Shown here piece after piece: positions 1-7,984 of a stretch of DNA of 36,783 nucleotides. The notes under the pieces are model-generated. The model was given only the letters and a program-made list of their open reading frames with translations, had not been told where the DNA came from and searched no databases. Position numbers and translations under genes: made by a program. Origin of the DNA: Lachnospiraceae bacterium (GTDB lineage Bacteria; Bacillota; Clostridia; Lachnospirales; Lachnospiraceae); NCBI GenBank assembly GCA_017543445.1, contig JAFYGB010000065.1, forward strand, positions 1-36,783. Reading direction: 5' to 3'. How positions within the stretch are numbered: position 1 is the first letter of the stretch; each line of letters opens with the position of its first letter.

Positions 1-270
1 AACCTGGAATTTCGACTTAGAAACACAGCCAGAGAACAGCAGAGGGTCTTGGCAGCATAACAACAGCATTGAAACTGATTATTCCTCTTGCAATCTACCA
101 ATCACCTGGAAACTATTTTACACACTATTTAGGACTTGACTCGATATTAAGCTTTTGGTTGCTTTTCAAGTGCTTCTTAGCAAGCAACTTCCTGCCTCTG
201 GCTACCAACCCATGCTAAATCATCTCTTTTGGTTGCTTTATATTTCTTCCGTGGCCCCCAGCCTAACAAT
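1..270. other. AT-richer edge without an identifiable gene
   Basis: I see no convincing gene here. Plus-strand frame 1 is open from the window edge to a TAA at 55-57, and frame 2 is open to about 138, so the 3' end of a truncated gene cannot be excluded, but no family is recognisable. The stretch is visibly richer in A/T than the coding DNA to its right. A 14-base direct repeat (CTTTTGGTTGCTTT) lies at 152-165 and 226-239, and the inverse of part of it at 182-188 could form a weak 7-bp stem with 158-164. It may be a decayed intergenic or mobile-element remnant; this is a guess. Confidence 0.3.
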
Positions 271-274
271 AAAT

Positions 275-312
275 GGGCCCGGGAAAAACGATCTCTCGTT
301 TTTCCCGGGCCC
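275..312 (-). terminator. Intrinsic terminator after the epimerase-like gene
   Basis: A perfect 16-bp stem (275-290 with 297-312, six-base loop) very rich in G/C at its base. On the minus strand it is followed by ATTTATTGTT, a moderate U-tract. It ends the transcription unit whose last gene stops at 334. Confidence 0.8.
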
Positions 313-333
313 TCTCCTTTTATCCTCAAACTT

Positions 334-1158
334 TTATTGTATTCCTAAACGTTTCTGCACGTAAGCCAGGCTTTCGTAGTAATCCTCGGCGGTCTTCAGA
401 TGCTCGATGATCATGGGCATGTCCGGATCTTCCTGCGTCGCCAGTTTCGCGTAGAGTTCCAAGTTCAGCGTCCCCTGGCCGGGCGCGCATTCGCGCAACT
501 GGAAGGTGTAGTCCGGCAGTAGCAGGGTGTCCTTCATGTGGCAGCTTAAGATGCGCCCGTGAAGGAGTTCGAACGTGTGCTCCAAAAACTCATCCGAGAA
601 GAAATAGCGCTCGGGACAGTTGATCATGTTGACAATGTCGAGGTGAACGCCGAATCCTTCGCGGTCGACCTCTTCTATCAGTCGGAGGGAATCCTCCGGT
701 CCGGTCGGGATCATCCACGGCATGGGCTCGATGGAGAACTTCGTCTTCTTTGGCTTCGCGGTGTCGATGATCTTTTGAATGGTCTCGACGGTCTGTTTTC
801 TGGCTTCGTCGGTGAAATTCTCCCGATAGCCACCGTCCCAACGATCACCATAGGGCGCGCCGGCAACATTGACCACGCAGCGAGCTCCGATGGAGTCTGC
901 CATTCGGATCTGGCCCACAGTATACTCAAATACTTCTTCCCGCACCTTCGAATTGGAAGAAAGCATGTTGCGCCACACGCCGACTTCGGCGATGGTCAGG
1001 TCCGCCTCGCGCGCCGCTTTCGCGTACGCTTCGATCGTTTTTTCATCGGCGTGGCAATCCAGCGGAAAGACTACGGTGCGGCATCCGCATTTGCGGTGCA
1101 GATCCGCCCATATTTCCGCATTTTCATAACTGAGTGCATAACTGATGCCTAATCGCAT
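334..1158 (-). CDS. Sugar phosphate isomerase/epimerase-like TIM-barrel protein
   Basis: Predicted cytosolic TIM-barrel protein of the xylose isomerase-like (AP_endonuc_2) superfamily, 274 residues, the usual length. Family members isomerise or epimerise sugars, inositols or keto-sugars using a divalent metal. The four expected metal ligands are visible at strand ends: Glu144 (SIEPMPW), Asp174 (VHLDIVN), His207 (SCHMKD) and Glu252 (IIEHLK). Substrate is unknown. I chose the ATG at 1158, not one 13 codons earlier, because CAGGGGGC lies 7 bases upstream of it. It is the last gene of a unit with the FMN enzyme (75-bp gap) and C11 peptidase, and a strong terminator follows. Fold is fairly sure; the reaction is not. 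Confidence 0.75.
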   Translation of the reverse strand: MRLGISYALSYENAEIWADLHRKCGCRTVVFPLDCHADEKTIEAYAKAAREADLTIAEVGVWRNMLSSNSKVREEVFEYTVGQIRMADSIGARCVVNVAGAPYGDRWDGGYRENFTDEARKQTVETIQKIIDTAKPKKTKFSIEPMPWMIPTGPEDSLRLIEEVDREGFGVHLDIVNMINCPERYFFSDEFLEHTFELLHGRILSCHMKDTLLLPDYTFQLRECAPGQGTLNLELYAKLATQEDPDMPMIIEHLKTAEDYYESLAYVQKRLGIQ

Positions 1159-1233
1159 AAAGCCCCCTGTATGGCCCTCTAAACGCGATCTGTGCATATT
1201 CGAATCGGTTTGAGCGGCCTCTCTTTGATCAGA

Positions 1234-2121
1234 TCAAGTGTTCCAAAAGTGCAGGACTGTCGGATCGAAGGATGCCAGATCCTTCACGCCCGTCCGTGCC
1301 ATCACGGAAGCCAGTTCGGCCGTCATCTCCCGGATCCGGTCGGCAACGGCCTGCCCGCCGTTCTTCAGCGGCTTCATCAGTTCCCGTCCCACGGAAACCC
1401 CGTCCGCGCCGAGCGCCAGCGCCTTATACGCGTCCATGCCGCTTACGATGCCGCAGTCCACGATGATCGGGAAGTCCGCTCCCACCGCCTCGCGGATCCC
1501 GGGCAATGCCATGAGCGGCGGTACCGAGTATTCCATCATGTTGTGGTGATGGGACAATACGATACCCGCTGCCCCCGCCCTCTGTACCTTTACCGCGTCG
1601 GACACGCTGAGCACGCCCTTCACGATGAACGGAAGCGGCGCTGCCGCCTGAATAAATGCAGCGAGCTGCTCCGTACTCTTCGGCTTCATGTCAAAGCCGA
1701 GCACGTGATCATACGTGCCATGTCCGGAGAAACTGTGGTCAATGTCCATCCCGACCGCAAACGCTCCGGCTTTCTTCGCATGCTCGATCCTGCGAAAAAC
1801 TTCTGCATCATCCGCATACGGCTTGATGATCTTTATCGTTTTTGCCCCGGTCGCAATGATGTGCTCAAGTTCTTCATCGCTACCCATACCGTACCAGTGG
1901 ATCGTCCCGGCATCTCTGGCCCCGATAGCATACTGCGCCATCGCATCCTCACAGATATCGTGAAGGTGCGACAGCGCAGCTGTCATGATCGGAGTCTGGA
2001 TCTCCCAGCCCCAAAGCATTCGCTTCGTGGATGGAAGATCCGCGTCCATATACCGGGTCTCCAACAGGATCGAATCAAAATATCTTCTGGTTATCTCATC
2101 AGAATTCCCTTTTCGTTCCAT
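1234..2121 (-). CDS. FMN-dependent alpha-hydroxyacid dehydrogenase-like protein, altered active site
   Basis: A 295-residue FMN TIM-barrel protein of the glycolate oxidase/lactate oxidase family, shorter than the usual 350-380. Family hallmarks are a Lys on a strand (VKG, Lys168), a GIVLSHHH segment in place of the normal SNHGGRQ motif, and the late IVDCGIVSGMDAYKALALGA flavin-phosphate region followed by VGR. The catalytic His appears kept (His192), but the Arg that binds the substrate carboxylate aligns with Met195, and the Arg of the DGGIR motif is Val226. Normal hydroxyacid oxidation is therefore doubtful; a different oxidoreductase role is possible. The start has AAGGGGGC upstream. It begins 23 bp after the C11 peptidase gene, suggesting co-transcription. 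Family call is good, function open. Confidence 0.72.
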   Translation of the reverse strand: MERKGNSDEITRRYFDSILLETRYMDADLPSTKRMLWGWEIQTPIMTAALSHLHDICEDAMAQYAIGARDAGTIHWYGMGSDEELEHIIATGAKTIKIIKPYADDAEVFRRIEHAKKAGAFAVGMDIDHSFSGHGTYDHVLGFDMKPKSTEQLAAFIQAAAPLPFIVKGVLSVSDAVKVQRAGAAGIVLSHHHNMMEYSVPPLMALPGIREAVGADFPIIVDCGIVSGMDAYKALALGADGVSVGRELMKPLKNGGQAVADRIREMTAELASVMARTGVKDLASFDPTVLHFWNT

Positions 2122-2144
2122 AGTAAGCCCCCTTACTGTTCGAT

Positions 2145-4556
2145 TTATGATTTTTTCATGATGGCAGGTGTCCAGTACTCCTGCTGATACATATCAGTGA
2201 ACAGATATGTGATCTTTACGGTCGCGTCATGAAGTTCCCAGTCGGTCACTTTCAGGTTCGCCGGATCAGTCACGGTCATCGGATCACCAAACATGTAACT
2301 GTCGATATACTCGCCTGCGTAGGAATAATAATCACATACGAAATCGAGCTTATCCCCTGCGGACAGCGTCAGTTCGCTCTTCGCGATGGTCTCGGTCTCA
2401 TCCTGTGTGTAATCACGCGTTACGCCGACGATACGTCCCGGAGCATTACCGTTCGGGAACTCCACAAGAAGCTGAACGGACTCCTTCGTAACGATGTCGT
2501 TGGTAAGCAGTGCCGGAATATAACCGTAGATCGCGGTCACATCGTCCCCGTTCATCAACGTCTCGATGTGGTAGTACGGAACGACCTGATCGTTCAGTGC
2601 GATCCAGGTAACACCCGTGTTAGCTACCATGCGATCCTTATCATCCCAATCGAGGAGATTATCCAGACCGAGGTCAATATATCCCTCGCCGTCGTCAAGT
2701 AGCATGTTCTTATCTACCAGGTGGATCATATCCCACTGCTTATCCGGCATATCGATGAGGTACTTACCTCCCTCTTCGACCCAAGTTAAGTACTTCGTAT
2801 CGAAGTGATGCTCGGCAATGTAAGAACTGATCTGCGACGTGGTCATGCCGCTGTCTTTGAGGAACTCGATGTTGTTCGCATCCAGGCCGCGGACTTTATT
2901 ACCATCTGCGCCGCCGCTGCGGAAGAACATACCAAGGAGATCCTCGATCATACCGGAGTCACTGGAAGAAGACTCTTCGTCGCCTCCAAACAGCGAGTCC
3001 AGAATGGAACCGGAACCGCCGGACGAAATGACACCACTCGTCTCCAGACTTGCGAATGTCTTGATACACTTTGTATATTCCGCGTCCATGCCGATCTGGT
3101 TGTAGGTACGGCACGCTGCATCGACCTGCTTCGCCTTCTTATACGGGAAATAGATCGAGATACCGAACGCGTTCTTCATGTTGGAAGAAGTCTTGTTGTA
3201 TTTGACTGCTCCCTTAACCGCTTCGCTAAGTGCCTTTGCTTCCGTCGTCCCGATATTATTTGCCAGGTTCACGAGGTCGACCTGGTCGATCTTCGAACTA
3301 GTGGCAAATTCACGTGCGCTCGCACGTGCTTCGGAAACTGCCTCGTACTCTTCCTTCGCCAATTTGTCGCTGATGCTGCGCGCGAATGCGGACAGCTTGG
3401 AAGGTACGGTATTTGCAAACTCAGCCAGGTCCGTGATGGACAATGTCGTCTTCTGGCCGTTACACTCACGGTCACATGCGGAAACGAAATCGTCGATGAT
3501 GTTCTTACCGATCTCGGTCGTAGCCATGGACGTATTCGACGAAAGCTTCGTCAGCCAGTTTGTGTAATACCAGCCGATACCAGGCTCAGTCTCCTCCGAC
3601 GCGATCAGGTAGTCGGCATAATTATCCAGGACCAGAGCAGTCTCTGCCGTCGCCATCAGGCAGGCATCAAAACCGATGAAATCGAAGGTAACGCCTGCAT
3701 TCTTCAGTGCGGTGTTGATGCCGGCCAGCGTCATGGAGTCGCCGTTGCCGTTCTTCTCATCGTAACCGAAACCAGTCACGGAGCCGCCGCCGTGATCCCA
3801 AAGGATCAGTTCGTTACGATTCGCCGGGTAGTTCTGCGCACAGTACTTGATGAAATCGGTCAATGTATCCGGGTCGGTCATCGGCTTGCTTCCGCGATTA
3901 TCCTCCAGGCGGATCAATTGTCCGCTCGCCGGATCGATCCGATAGAACTGATGCACCGAGTTGCTGATGCCCTGGATCTGCCACTTCTTCGCACCGCCGG
4001 TGCAGAGAATGATATTCACCTTATCCGACAGTTTCGCCTTCGTCATCTCTACGATGTCGTTCGACGCCATGCCGGCTTCGGACTCCAGGTCAGTACCGCA
4101 GATATATACCATCAAGGTCACAACATCGTTACCATTGCCCTTGATCACAGTACGCTTATTGCGGGAACCGCTGGCTACGCTGGTGTCGATGGATGTAGAA
4201 TCCGTCGAAACGCCGCTGACTGTGCCGCCGCCACCGCCGGAGGAACCTCCGCCGATCAGGTTGGAGATGATGTTGGTGTTGTCGTCACCACCGCCGCCGT
4301 TATCATCTCCACTACTCATGAACATGAAGATAACCGCGATAATGATCACAAGCAGGCCACCGCCACCGCCGGCTTTCGTCGCGCGGGACATTCCGCCACC
4401 GCCACTGCTGTGGTGACTGCCGCCGCTGTAGTGACTGCCACCACTACTATGGGAACTGCCGCGCCCTACACGTCCGCCACCGAGGCCACTGCCTCTGCGT
4501 CCGCCCGCGCTGCCGCCTCCGCTAACACTCTGTCCTCTTCCTGCAGGTCTTGCCAT
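2145..4556 (-). CDS. Membrane-anchored clostripain-family (C11) cysteine peptidase
   Basis: An 803-residue protein. Residues 1-66 are a Gly/Ser/His/Arg-rich low-complexity tail, followed by one short hydrophobic segment (about 67-80), a second Gly/Asn-rich linker, a C11 peptidase domain (about 145-500) and a C-terminal region of unknown fold reached through a Ser/Gly linker. The catalytic pair is visible: His255 in LILWDHGGG and Cys299 in FDACLM, as in clostripain, which cleaves after Arg. With positive charges before the membrane segment, the peptidase should face outwards. I chose ATG at 4556 because GTGAGGT lies 6 bases upstream; a GTG 4 codons earlier falls inside that ribosome-binding site. 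The C-terminal domain and substrate are unknown. First gene of the unit with the FMN and epimerase-like enzymes. Confidence 0.85.
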   Translation of the reverse strand: MARPAGRGQSVSGGGSAGGRRGSGLGGGRVGRGSSHSSGGSHYSGGSHHSSGGGGMSRATKAGGGGGLLVIIIAVIFMFMSSGDDNGGGGDDNTNIISNLIGGGSSGGGGGTVSGVSTDSTSIDTSVASGSRNKRTVIKGNGNDVVTLMVYICGTDLESEAGMASNDIVEMTKAKLSDKVNIILCTGGAKKWQIQGISNSVHQFYRIDPASGQLIRLEDNRGSKPMTDPDTLTDFIKYCAQNYPANRNELILWDHGGGSVTGFGYDEKNGNGDSMTLAGINTALKNAGVTFDFIGFDACLMATAETALVLDNYADYLIASEETEPGIGWYYTNWLTKLSSNTSMATTEIGKNIIDDFVSACDRECNGQKTTLSITDLAEFANTVPSKLSAFARSISDKLAKEEYEAVSEARASAREFATSSKIDQVDLVNLANNIGTTEAKALSEAVKGAVKYNKTSSNMKNAFGISIYFPYKKAKQVDAACRTYNQIGMDAEYTKCIKTFASLETSGVISSGGSGSILDSLFGGDEESSSSDSGMIEDLLGMFFRSGGADGNKVRGLDANNIEFLKDSGMTTSQISSYIAEHHFDTKYLTWVEEGGKYLIDMPDKQWDMIHLVDKNMLLDDGEGYIDLGLDNLLDWDDKDRMVANTGVTWIALNDQVVPYYHIETLMNGDDVTAIYGYIPALLTNDIVTKESVQLLVEFPNGNAPGRIVGVTRDYTQDETETIAKSELTLSAGDKLDFVCDYYSYAGEYIDSYMFGDPMTVTDPANLKVTDWELHDATVKITYLFTDMYQQEYWTPAIMKKS

Positions 4557-4631
4557 AAGATACCTCACTTCACTAAATACACTTTTTATCGGTATACCTT
4601 TTCAGGCATGTCTTCGTTACAAACACATTAA

Positions 4632-4660
4632 ATTATAACATGGACCCCTGTGTTTTACAA
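4632..4660 (-). promoter_or_regulatory. Candidate sigma-A promoter of the C11 peptidase unit
   Basis: On the minus strand TTGTAA (4660-4655), a 17-base spacer and TATAAT (4637-4632) with an extended TGT before the -10. The -35 lies in the loop, and the spacer in one arm, of the terminator hairpin at 4639-4680. The predicted RNA starts near 4625, giving a leader of about 68 bases. Confidence 0.6.
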
Positions 4661-4680
4661 GAAGAACACAGGGGTCCATG
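4639..4680 (-). terminator. Intrinsic terminator of the ABC exporter operon
   Basis: A perfect 16-bp stem (4639-4654 with 4665-4680, loop of 10). On the minus strand it is followed by TTATAATTT. It lies 20 bases past the permease stop. A T6 run also follows it on the plus strand, so it could work in both directions. Confidence 0.75.
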
Positions 4681-4700
4681 TGGATTTTTTAGGAGGGAGT

Positions 4701-6974
4701 TTATTCGGCCACTTTCAGTGCCTCGACCATATCGATCTTTTTGTTCTTGCGGCTCACCATCAGGCCTACGAAGAACGAAACGCCGAAGGTAAGCAGGATC
4801 GAGATCAGGTACGTCGTGAACGTGATCGTCAGGGAAAGTTCATAATCGCCTGCCAGCATGACCAGTAATATCTTCAGGATACCGACACCTGCAGGAATGC
4901 CGAGAGCCACACCCAGAACGGTCATCCAGATGTTCTGGTCGATCAGGATCCGGCTGATATGGCGGTCTTTAAAACCGACCACCTTCAGCGTCGCCAGTTC
5001 ACGGTAGCGCTCCGCGTAGCTCATGATACCGAGGTTGTACAAAACGACCACGCCCAGGATCACCGCGATGATCACGAGCATTGCGATCATCAGAAACATG
5101 ATGTAGATGAAACTGTTGAACGTATCCACCACGGTCTGTTTCGACTGGGACGATGAAATAAACGGACTGTCTTCGACCTCCATCACGTTCGTGAACAACT
5201 CATTGACCTGATAATTCATCCCGATGTTGTCCGCGTACGATTTGCTCAGCATGATGCTTTCCGAGATGGATTTCGCAATGTCGACCACCTTCAGATCGTA
5301 CTTTTCGGAGGTCCCGTATACCGACACGGAAACGGTATCGCCCACCTTCAGGTTTTCTTTGCGGGCAATGCGTTCGCAGATGAGCACACCGTCTTCCGGT
5401 AGCGAGATATACTCACCGTGTCCCTTAACGAACTGGTAGTACCCGTGGTCCAAGCTGTAGACCTGCATCGAGTAAGCATTGTCCCCGATCTGGATGCCCA
5501 GTTCAGCGCACCAGTCGGCATCATACTTCTCGATCAGCGCGTCCACGTCAGCGTTCGAAGCCTGCTCTATGTCCAGTGTGATCTTGTTCTGATAGCACAT
5601 GGACTTCTCGAAGAAATCATCGATGAAACTGTTCAGGGTATCGTTGATACCGAAGGAGGCGATCAGGATCAGCATACAGCTGACGATACCGAACACCGTC
5701 ATGAAGGAACGGGACTTGTGACGCAAGATATCACGGATATTCCATTTGGTTGCGAAAGAAAGATTCTTCCACGCTTTTTTATTCTCGATCCACATGCGGC
5801 GCATGGCCTTCGGAGCGTAGGGTTTGAGTGCCTCCGCAGCCGTGCCCTTCATCATGGAGGCCACCGAATACATCGTCGTCAGGATCAGGAAGATATTGAT
5901 CGCAACGATGACCGCGATGCTATACAGCGGCATGTGAAGTTCCCAGTGCTCCATGTCCATATAATCACCCATGACGGAGTGCGGATTGACGAACATGTAG
6001 CCGATGAGGAAGCCCAAGCCCACGCCGATCGCTGTTCCGATCAGGCCGATGAATACGCCGTAGGTCGTGTAGTGCCGCAGGATACGACGATCCTTAAAGC
6101 CCAGCGATTTCAGTGTACCGATCTGCGTCTTCTCGGAGATGCTGATACGGTGCATCGTCGTTATCATCGTCAGGACTGCGATGGCCAGGAAGATCACGGG
6201 CAGTAGCGCCGCCATGGTCTTACCTTCCTCCATCTCGCCATGGGCTTCCGAATAACTGGTGACAAGTTCTTTATCCACGACCATGTAGGTCTTGCCGAGT
6301 GCCTCTTCCGCCTTTGCGATCATGGTGTCTTTATCGAGATCACTGCGGACATTGATCTGGGGATAGAACGTGATGCCGATCACCCGCTTCATGTACGCGG
6401 GGGAAATGTACACAAAACCGTTTTTCTGATAGTCCGGCATCAACTGGCCTTCTTGCAGCAAACAGATCAGGTACTCGCCGGATTTTACCAGACCGCGGAT
6501 CGGGCCGGAAAACTCGATGTTTTTATAGACCATCGTGAAGGTGTCACCCACAGACAGGTCATTTTCCTTCGCGTAACGTTCGGAGATCCAAAGTCCCTCC
6601 GCGTCTTCGCTGTCGTAAGCCTCGCCCTCGATGACTTTAAAACCGGAAACCGCTGGGTTCTCGGTGATCGTCAGCGCCAGAAGATCGTCCGATTCCTTGC
6701 GAGGGACAGTGACCGAAAGGAAACGACTGGCCGCCGTCACGCCCTCGATCTTTTCGATCGCCTCCACATCAGCCGCGGAAAAACCGCGTTCATTCATGAT
6801 GCGATAATCGGCAAAGCCCGTGTCTTCAAAGGCTTTCGCCACATTGACTTCCAGGGTCTTCCACTCGATGTTGAAGCCCAGGAAGATACCGATGCCCAAG
6901 GCTACCATGATGATCATGGAGATGAACTGCGCCTTGTAGCGTCCTACGGTACGGATCAGTTTCTTAAATAACAT
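4701..6974 (-). CDS. ABC transporter permease, FtsX/MacB-type with two FtsX domains
   Basis: A 757-residue membrane protein. An N-terminal transmembrane helix (about 11-32) is followed by a large extracytoplasmic MacB-type domain, then three helices of a first FtsX domain (about 255-390), a connecting stretch (KWNIRDILRHKSRS) introducing a second transmembrane/extracytoplasmic unit, and a final FtsX domain to the C-terminus. Such permeases pair with a LolD/MacB-like ATPase to export peptides, lipids or drugs, or to transmit signals; the substrate here is unknown. The ATG at 6974 has GGAG 8 bases upstream, inside the end of the ATPase gene; a GTG at 6983 overlapping that gene is less likely. 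The gap to the ATPase stop is 2 bp, so translational coupling is expected. Confidence 0.85.
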   Translation of the reverse strand: MLFKKLIRTVGRYKAQFISMIIMVALGIGIFLGFNIEWKTLEVNVAKAFEDTGFADYRIMNERGFSAADVEAIEKIEGVTAASRFLSVTVPRKESDDLLALTITENPAVSGFKVIEGEAYDSEDAEGLWISERYAKENDLSVGDTFTMVYKNIEFSGPIRGLVKSGEYLICLLQEGQLMPDYQKNGFVYISPAYMKRVIGITFYPQINVRSDLDKDTMIAKAEEALGKTYMVVDKELVTSYSEAHGEMEEGKTMAALLPVIFLAIAVLTMITTMHRISISEKTQIGTLKSLGFKDRRILRHYTTYGVFIGLIGTAIGVGLGFLIGYMFVNPHSVMGDYMDMEHWELHMPLYSIAVIVAINIFLILTTMYSVASMMKGTAAEALKPYAPKAMRRMWIENKKAWKNLSFATKWNIRDILRHKSRSFMTVFGIVSCMLILIASFGINDTLNSFIDDFFEKSMCYQNKITLDIEQASNADVDALIEKYDADWCAELGIQIGDNAYSMQVYSLDHGYYQFVKGHGEYISLPEDGVLICERIARKENLKVGDTVSVSVYGTSEKYDLKVVDIAKSISESIMLSKSYADNIGMNYQVNELFTNVMEVEDSPFISSSQSKQTVVDTFNSFIYIMFLMIAMLVIIAVILGVVVLYNLGIMSYAERYRELATLKVVGFKDRHISRILIDQNIWMTVLGVALGIPAGVGILKILLVMLAGDYELSLTITFTTYLISILLTFGVSFFVGLMVSRKNKKIDMVEALKVAE

Positions 6975-6976
6975 AC

Positions 6977-7678
6977 TTACCACTCCACTTCTTCGACCGC
7001 CAAAGGCTTATCGTTATTGATCACTTCTTTGATTTTTCCGTTCTTTACGTGTACCACAACATCCGCCATCTTCGCGATGTTCTGGTTATGCGTGACGATG
7101 ATCGTCGTCTTCCCGTGCTCCTTCGCCATGCTCTGCAGAAGCTTCAGGACCATGACACCGGTCTCGGTATCGAGCGCGCCCGTCGGTTCATCGCACAGCA
7201 GGATGTCGGGGTTCTTTGTGACCGCGCGGGCGATGGACACACGCTGCTGCTCGCCGCCGGACAGTTCCACCGGGAACTTATACATATGTTCTCCGAGGCC
7301 GACCTCGCGGAGCATGTCGTGGCTCGACAGCGGATCCTTCGCGATCTCCTTAACCAGTGCTACATTTTCCAAAACGGTCAATGTCGGGATCAGGTTATAT
7401 GCCTGAAAAATAAAACCGACACCCGATGCACGATATTCTGCCAGTTGGTCGGCATTCAAGGTGGAAATATCCTTTCCCTTGATCTTTATCGTTCCGGATG
7501 TCGGACTGTCCAATCCTCCGAGGAGGTTCAATAATGTAGATTTGCCTGCGCCTGACGGTCCCAGGATCACGATGGTCTTCCCGCTCTCCAGCTCCAAACT
7601 CACGTCGTCCAGTGCCTTCTGCTCGTGGTCACCCACTTTGTAAACTCTTGAAACATGGCTGATCTCAACTATCTTCAT
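6977..7678 (-). CDS. ABC transporter ATP-binding protein, LolD/MacB type
   Basis: A 233-residue cytosolic ATPase that powers the adjacent FtsX-type permease. All elements are intact: Walker A GPSGAGKST (40-48), Q-loop near FQAYN (91-95), signature LSGGEQQR (139-146), Walker B ILLCDEPTGALD (159-170) and the H-loop in VTHNQ. Sequence and length match the MacB/LolD/YknY class. The start has AGGAGA 6-7 bases upstream. It is the first gene of a two-gene operon, with the permease starting 2 bp after its stop. A strong promoter and a palindromic site lie upstream, so expression is probably repressor-controlled. No regulator gene or substrate-specific protein is adjacent. Confidence 0.93.
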   Translation of the reverse strand: MKIVEISHVSRVYKVGDHEQKALDDVSLELESGKTIVILGPSGAGKSTLLNLLGGLDSPTSGTIKIKGKDISTLNADQLAEYRASGVGFIFQAYNLIPTLTVLENVALVKEIAKDPLSSHDMLREVGLGEHMYKFPVELSGGEQQRVSIARAVTKNPDILLCDEPTGALDTETGVMVLKLLQSMAKEHGKTTIIVTHNQNIAKMADVVVHVKNGKIKEVINNDKPLAVEEVEW

Positions 7679-7755
7679 ACTTCTCTCCTGTCTGTCTCAA
7701 AGGATCCGCGGGCCCTGCCGATCTTTGAATACGTATATGATATGTCGTTTTACAA

Positions 7756-7771
7756 TTAAACGTTTGTTTAA
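7756..7771. promoter_or_regulatory. Palindromic candidate operator of the ABC exporter
   Basis: Perfect inverted repeat TTAAAC-GTTT-GTTTAA. It lies about 10-25 bases downstream of the predicted transcription start, a position where a bound repressor would block elongation. AAAC/GTTT half-sites of this kind are common for TetR-family repressors of exporters, but the regulator is not in the window. Confidence 0.5.
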
Positions 7772-7787
7772 ATGTTCCACGCATTAT

Positions 7788-7816
7788 ATGTTAGCGTAAA
7801 GCAACCGACTTGTCAA
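7788..7816 (-). promoter_or_regulatory. Sigma-A promoter of the ABC exporter operon
   Basis: On the minus strand TTGACA (7816-7811), a 17-base spacer and TAACAT (7793-7788). The predicted start is near 7781, giving a leader of about 100 bases that includes the palindrome at 7756-7771. The rest of the 7679-7984 intergenic stretch holds the nadE terminator and nothing else I can identify. Confidence 0.65.
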
Positions 7817-7911
7817 CAGTTTTTTTGAGATTTATTACGGAAGTAAGGAATTTGTAAGAAATCCGTATAATAGGCCTTCTGTATTGGTTTTTCTTGTAAA
7901 AACGTGCAAAA

Positions 7912-7940
7912 ACAGCCGTTACGCAAAGCATAACAGCTGT
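7912..7940 (-). terminator. Intrinsic terminator of the NAD salvage operon
   Basis: A 12-bp stem, two pairs being G-U on the minus-strand RNA (7912-7923 with 7929-7940, loop of 5), followed by TTTTTG on the minus strand. It sits 45 bases after the nadE stop and 96 bases before the next promoter. Confidence 0.75.
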
Positions 7941-7984
7941 ATGGCTTTTCTGTATGGATTCCGTCGTGTGAATGCTTATCACCC

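Noticed and set aside
155-364. 69-codon plus-strand open frame at the left edge
   Set aside because: It runs through the terminator hairpin into the antisense of the epimerase-like gene and has no ribosome-binding site.
1192-2187. 331-codon plus-strand open frame opposite the FMN enzyme gene
   Set aside because: Antisense shadow: composition rich in His/Arg/Cys, no family resemblance, while the minus-strand frame has clear FMN-enzyme motifs.
2805-4631. 608-codon plus-strand open frame
   Set aside because: Mirror of the C11 peptidase gene; the minus strand encodes the WDHGGG and DACLM catalytic motifs.
7791-7982. 63-codon minus-strand frame after nadE
   Set aside because: It contains the nadE terminator and ends over the exporter promoter; no ribosome-binding site or recognisable domain.
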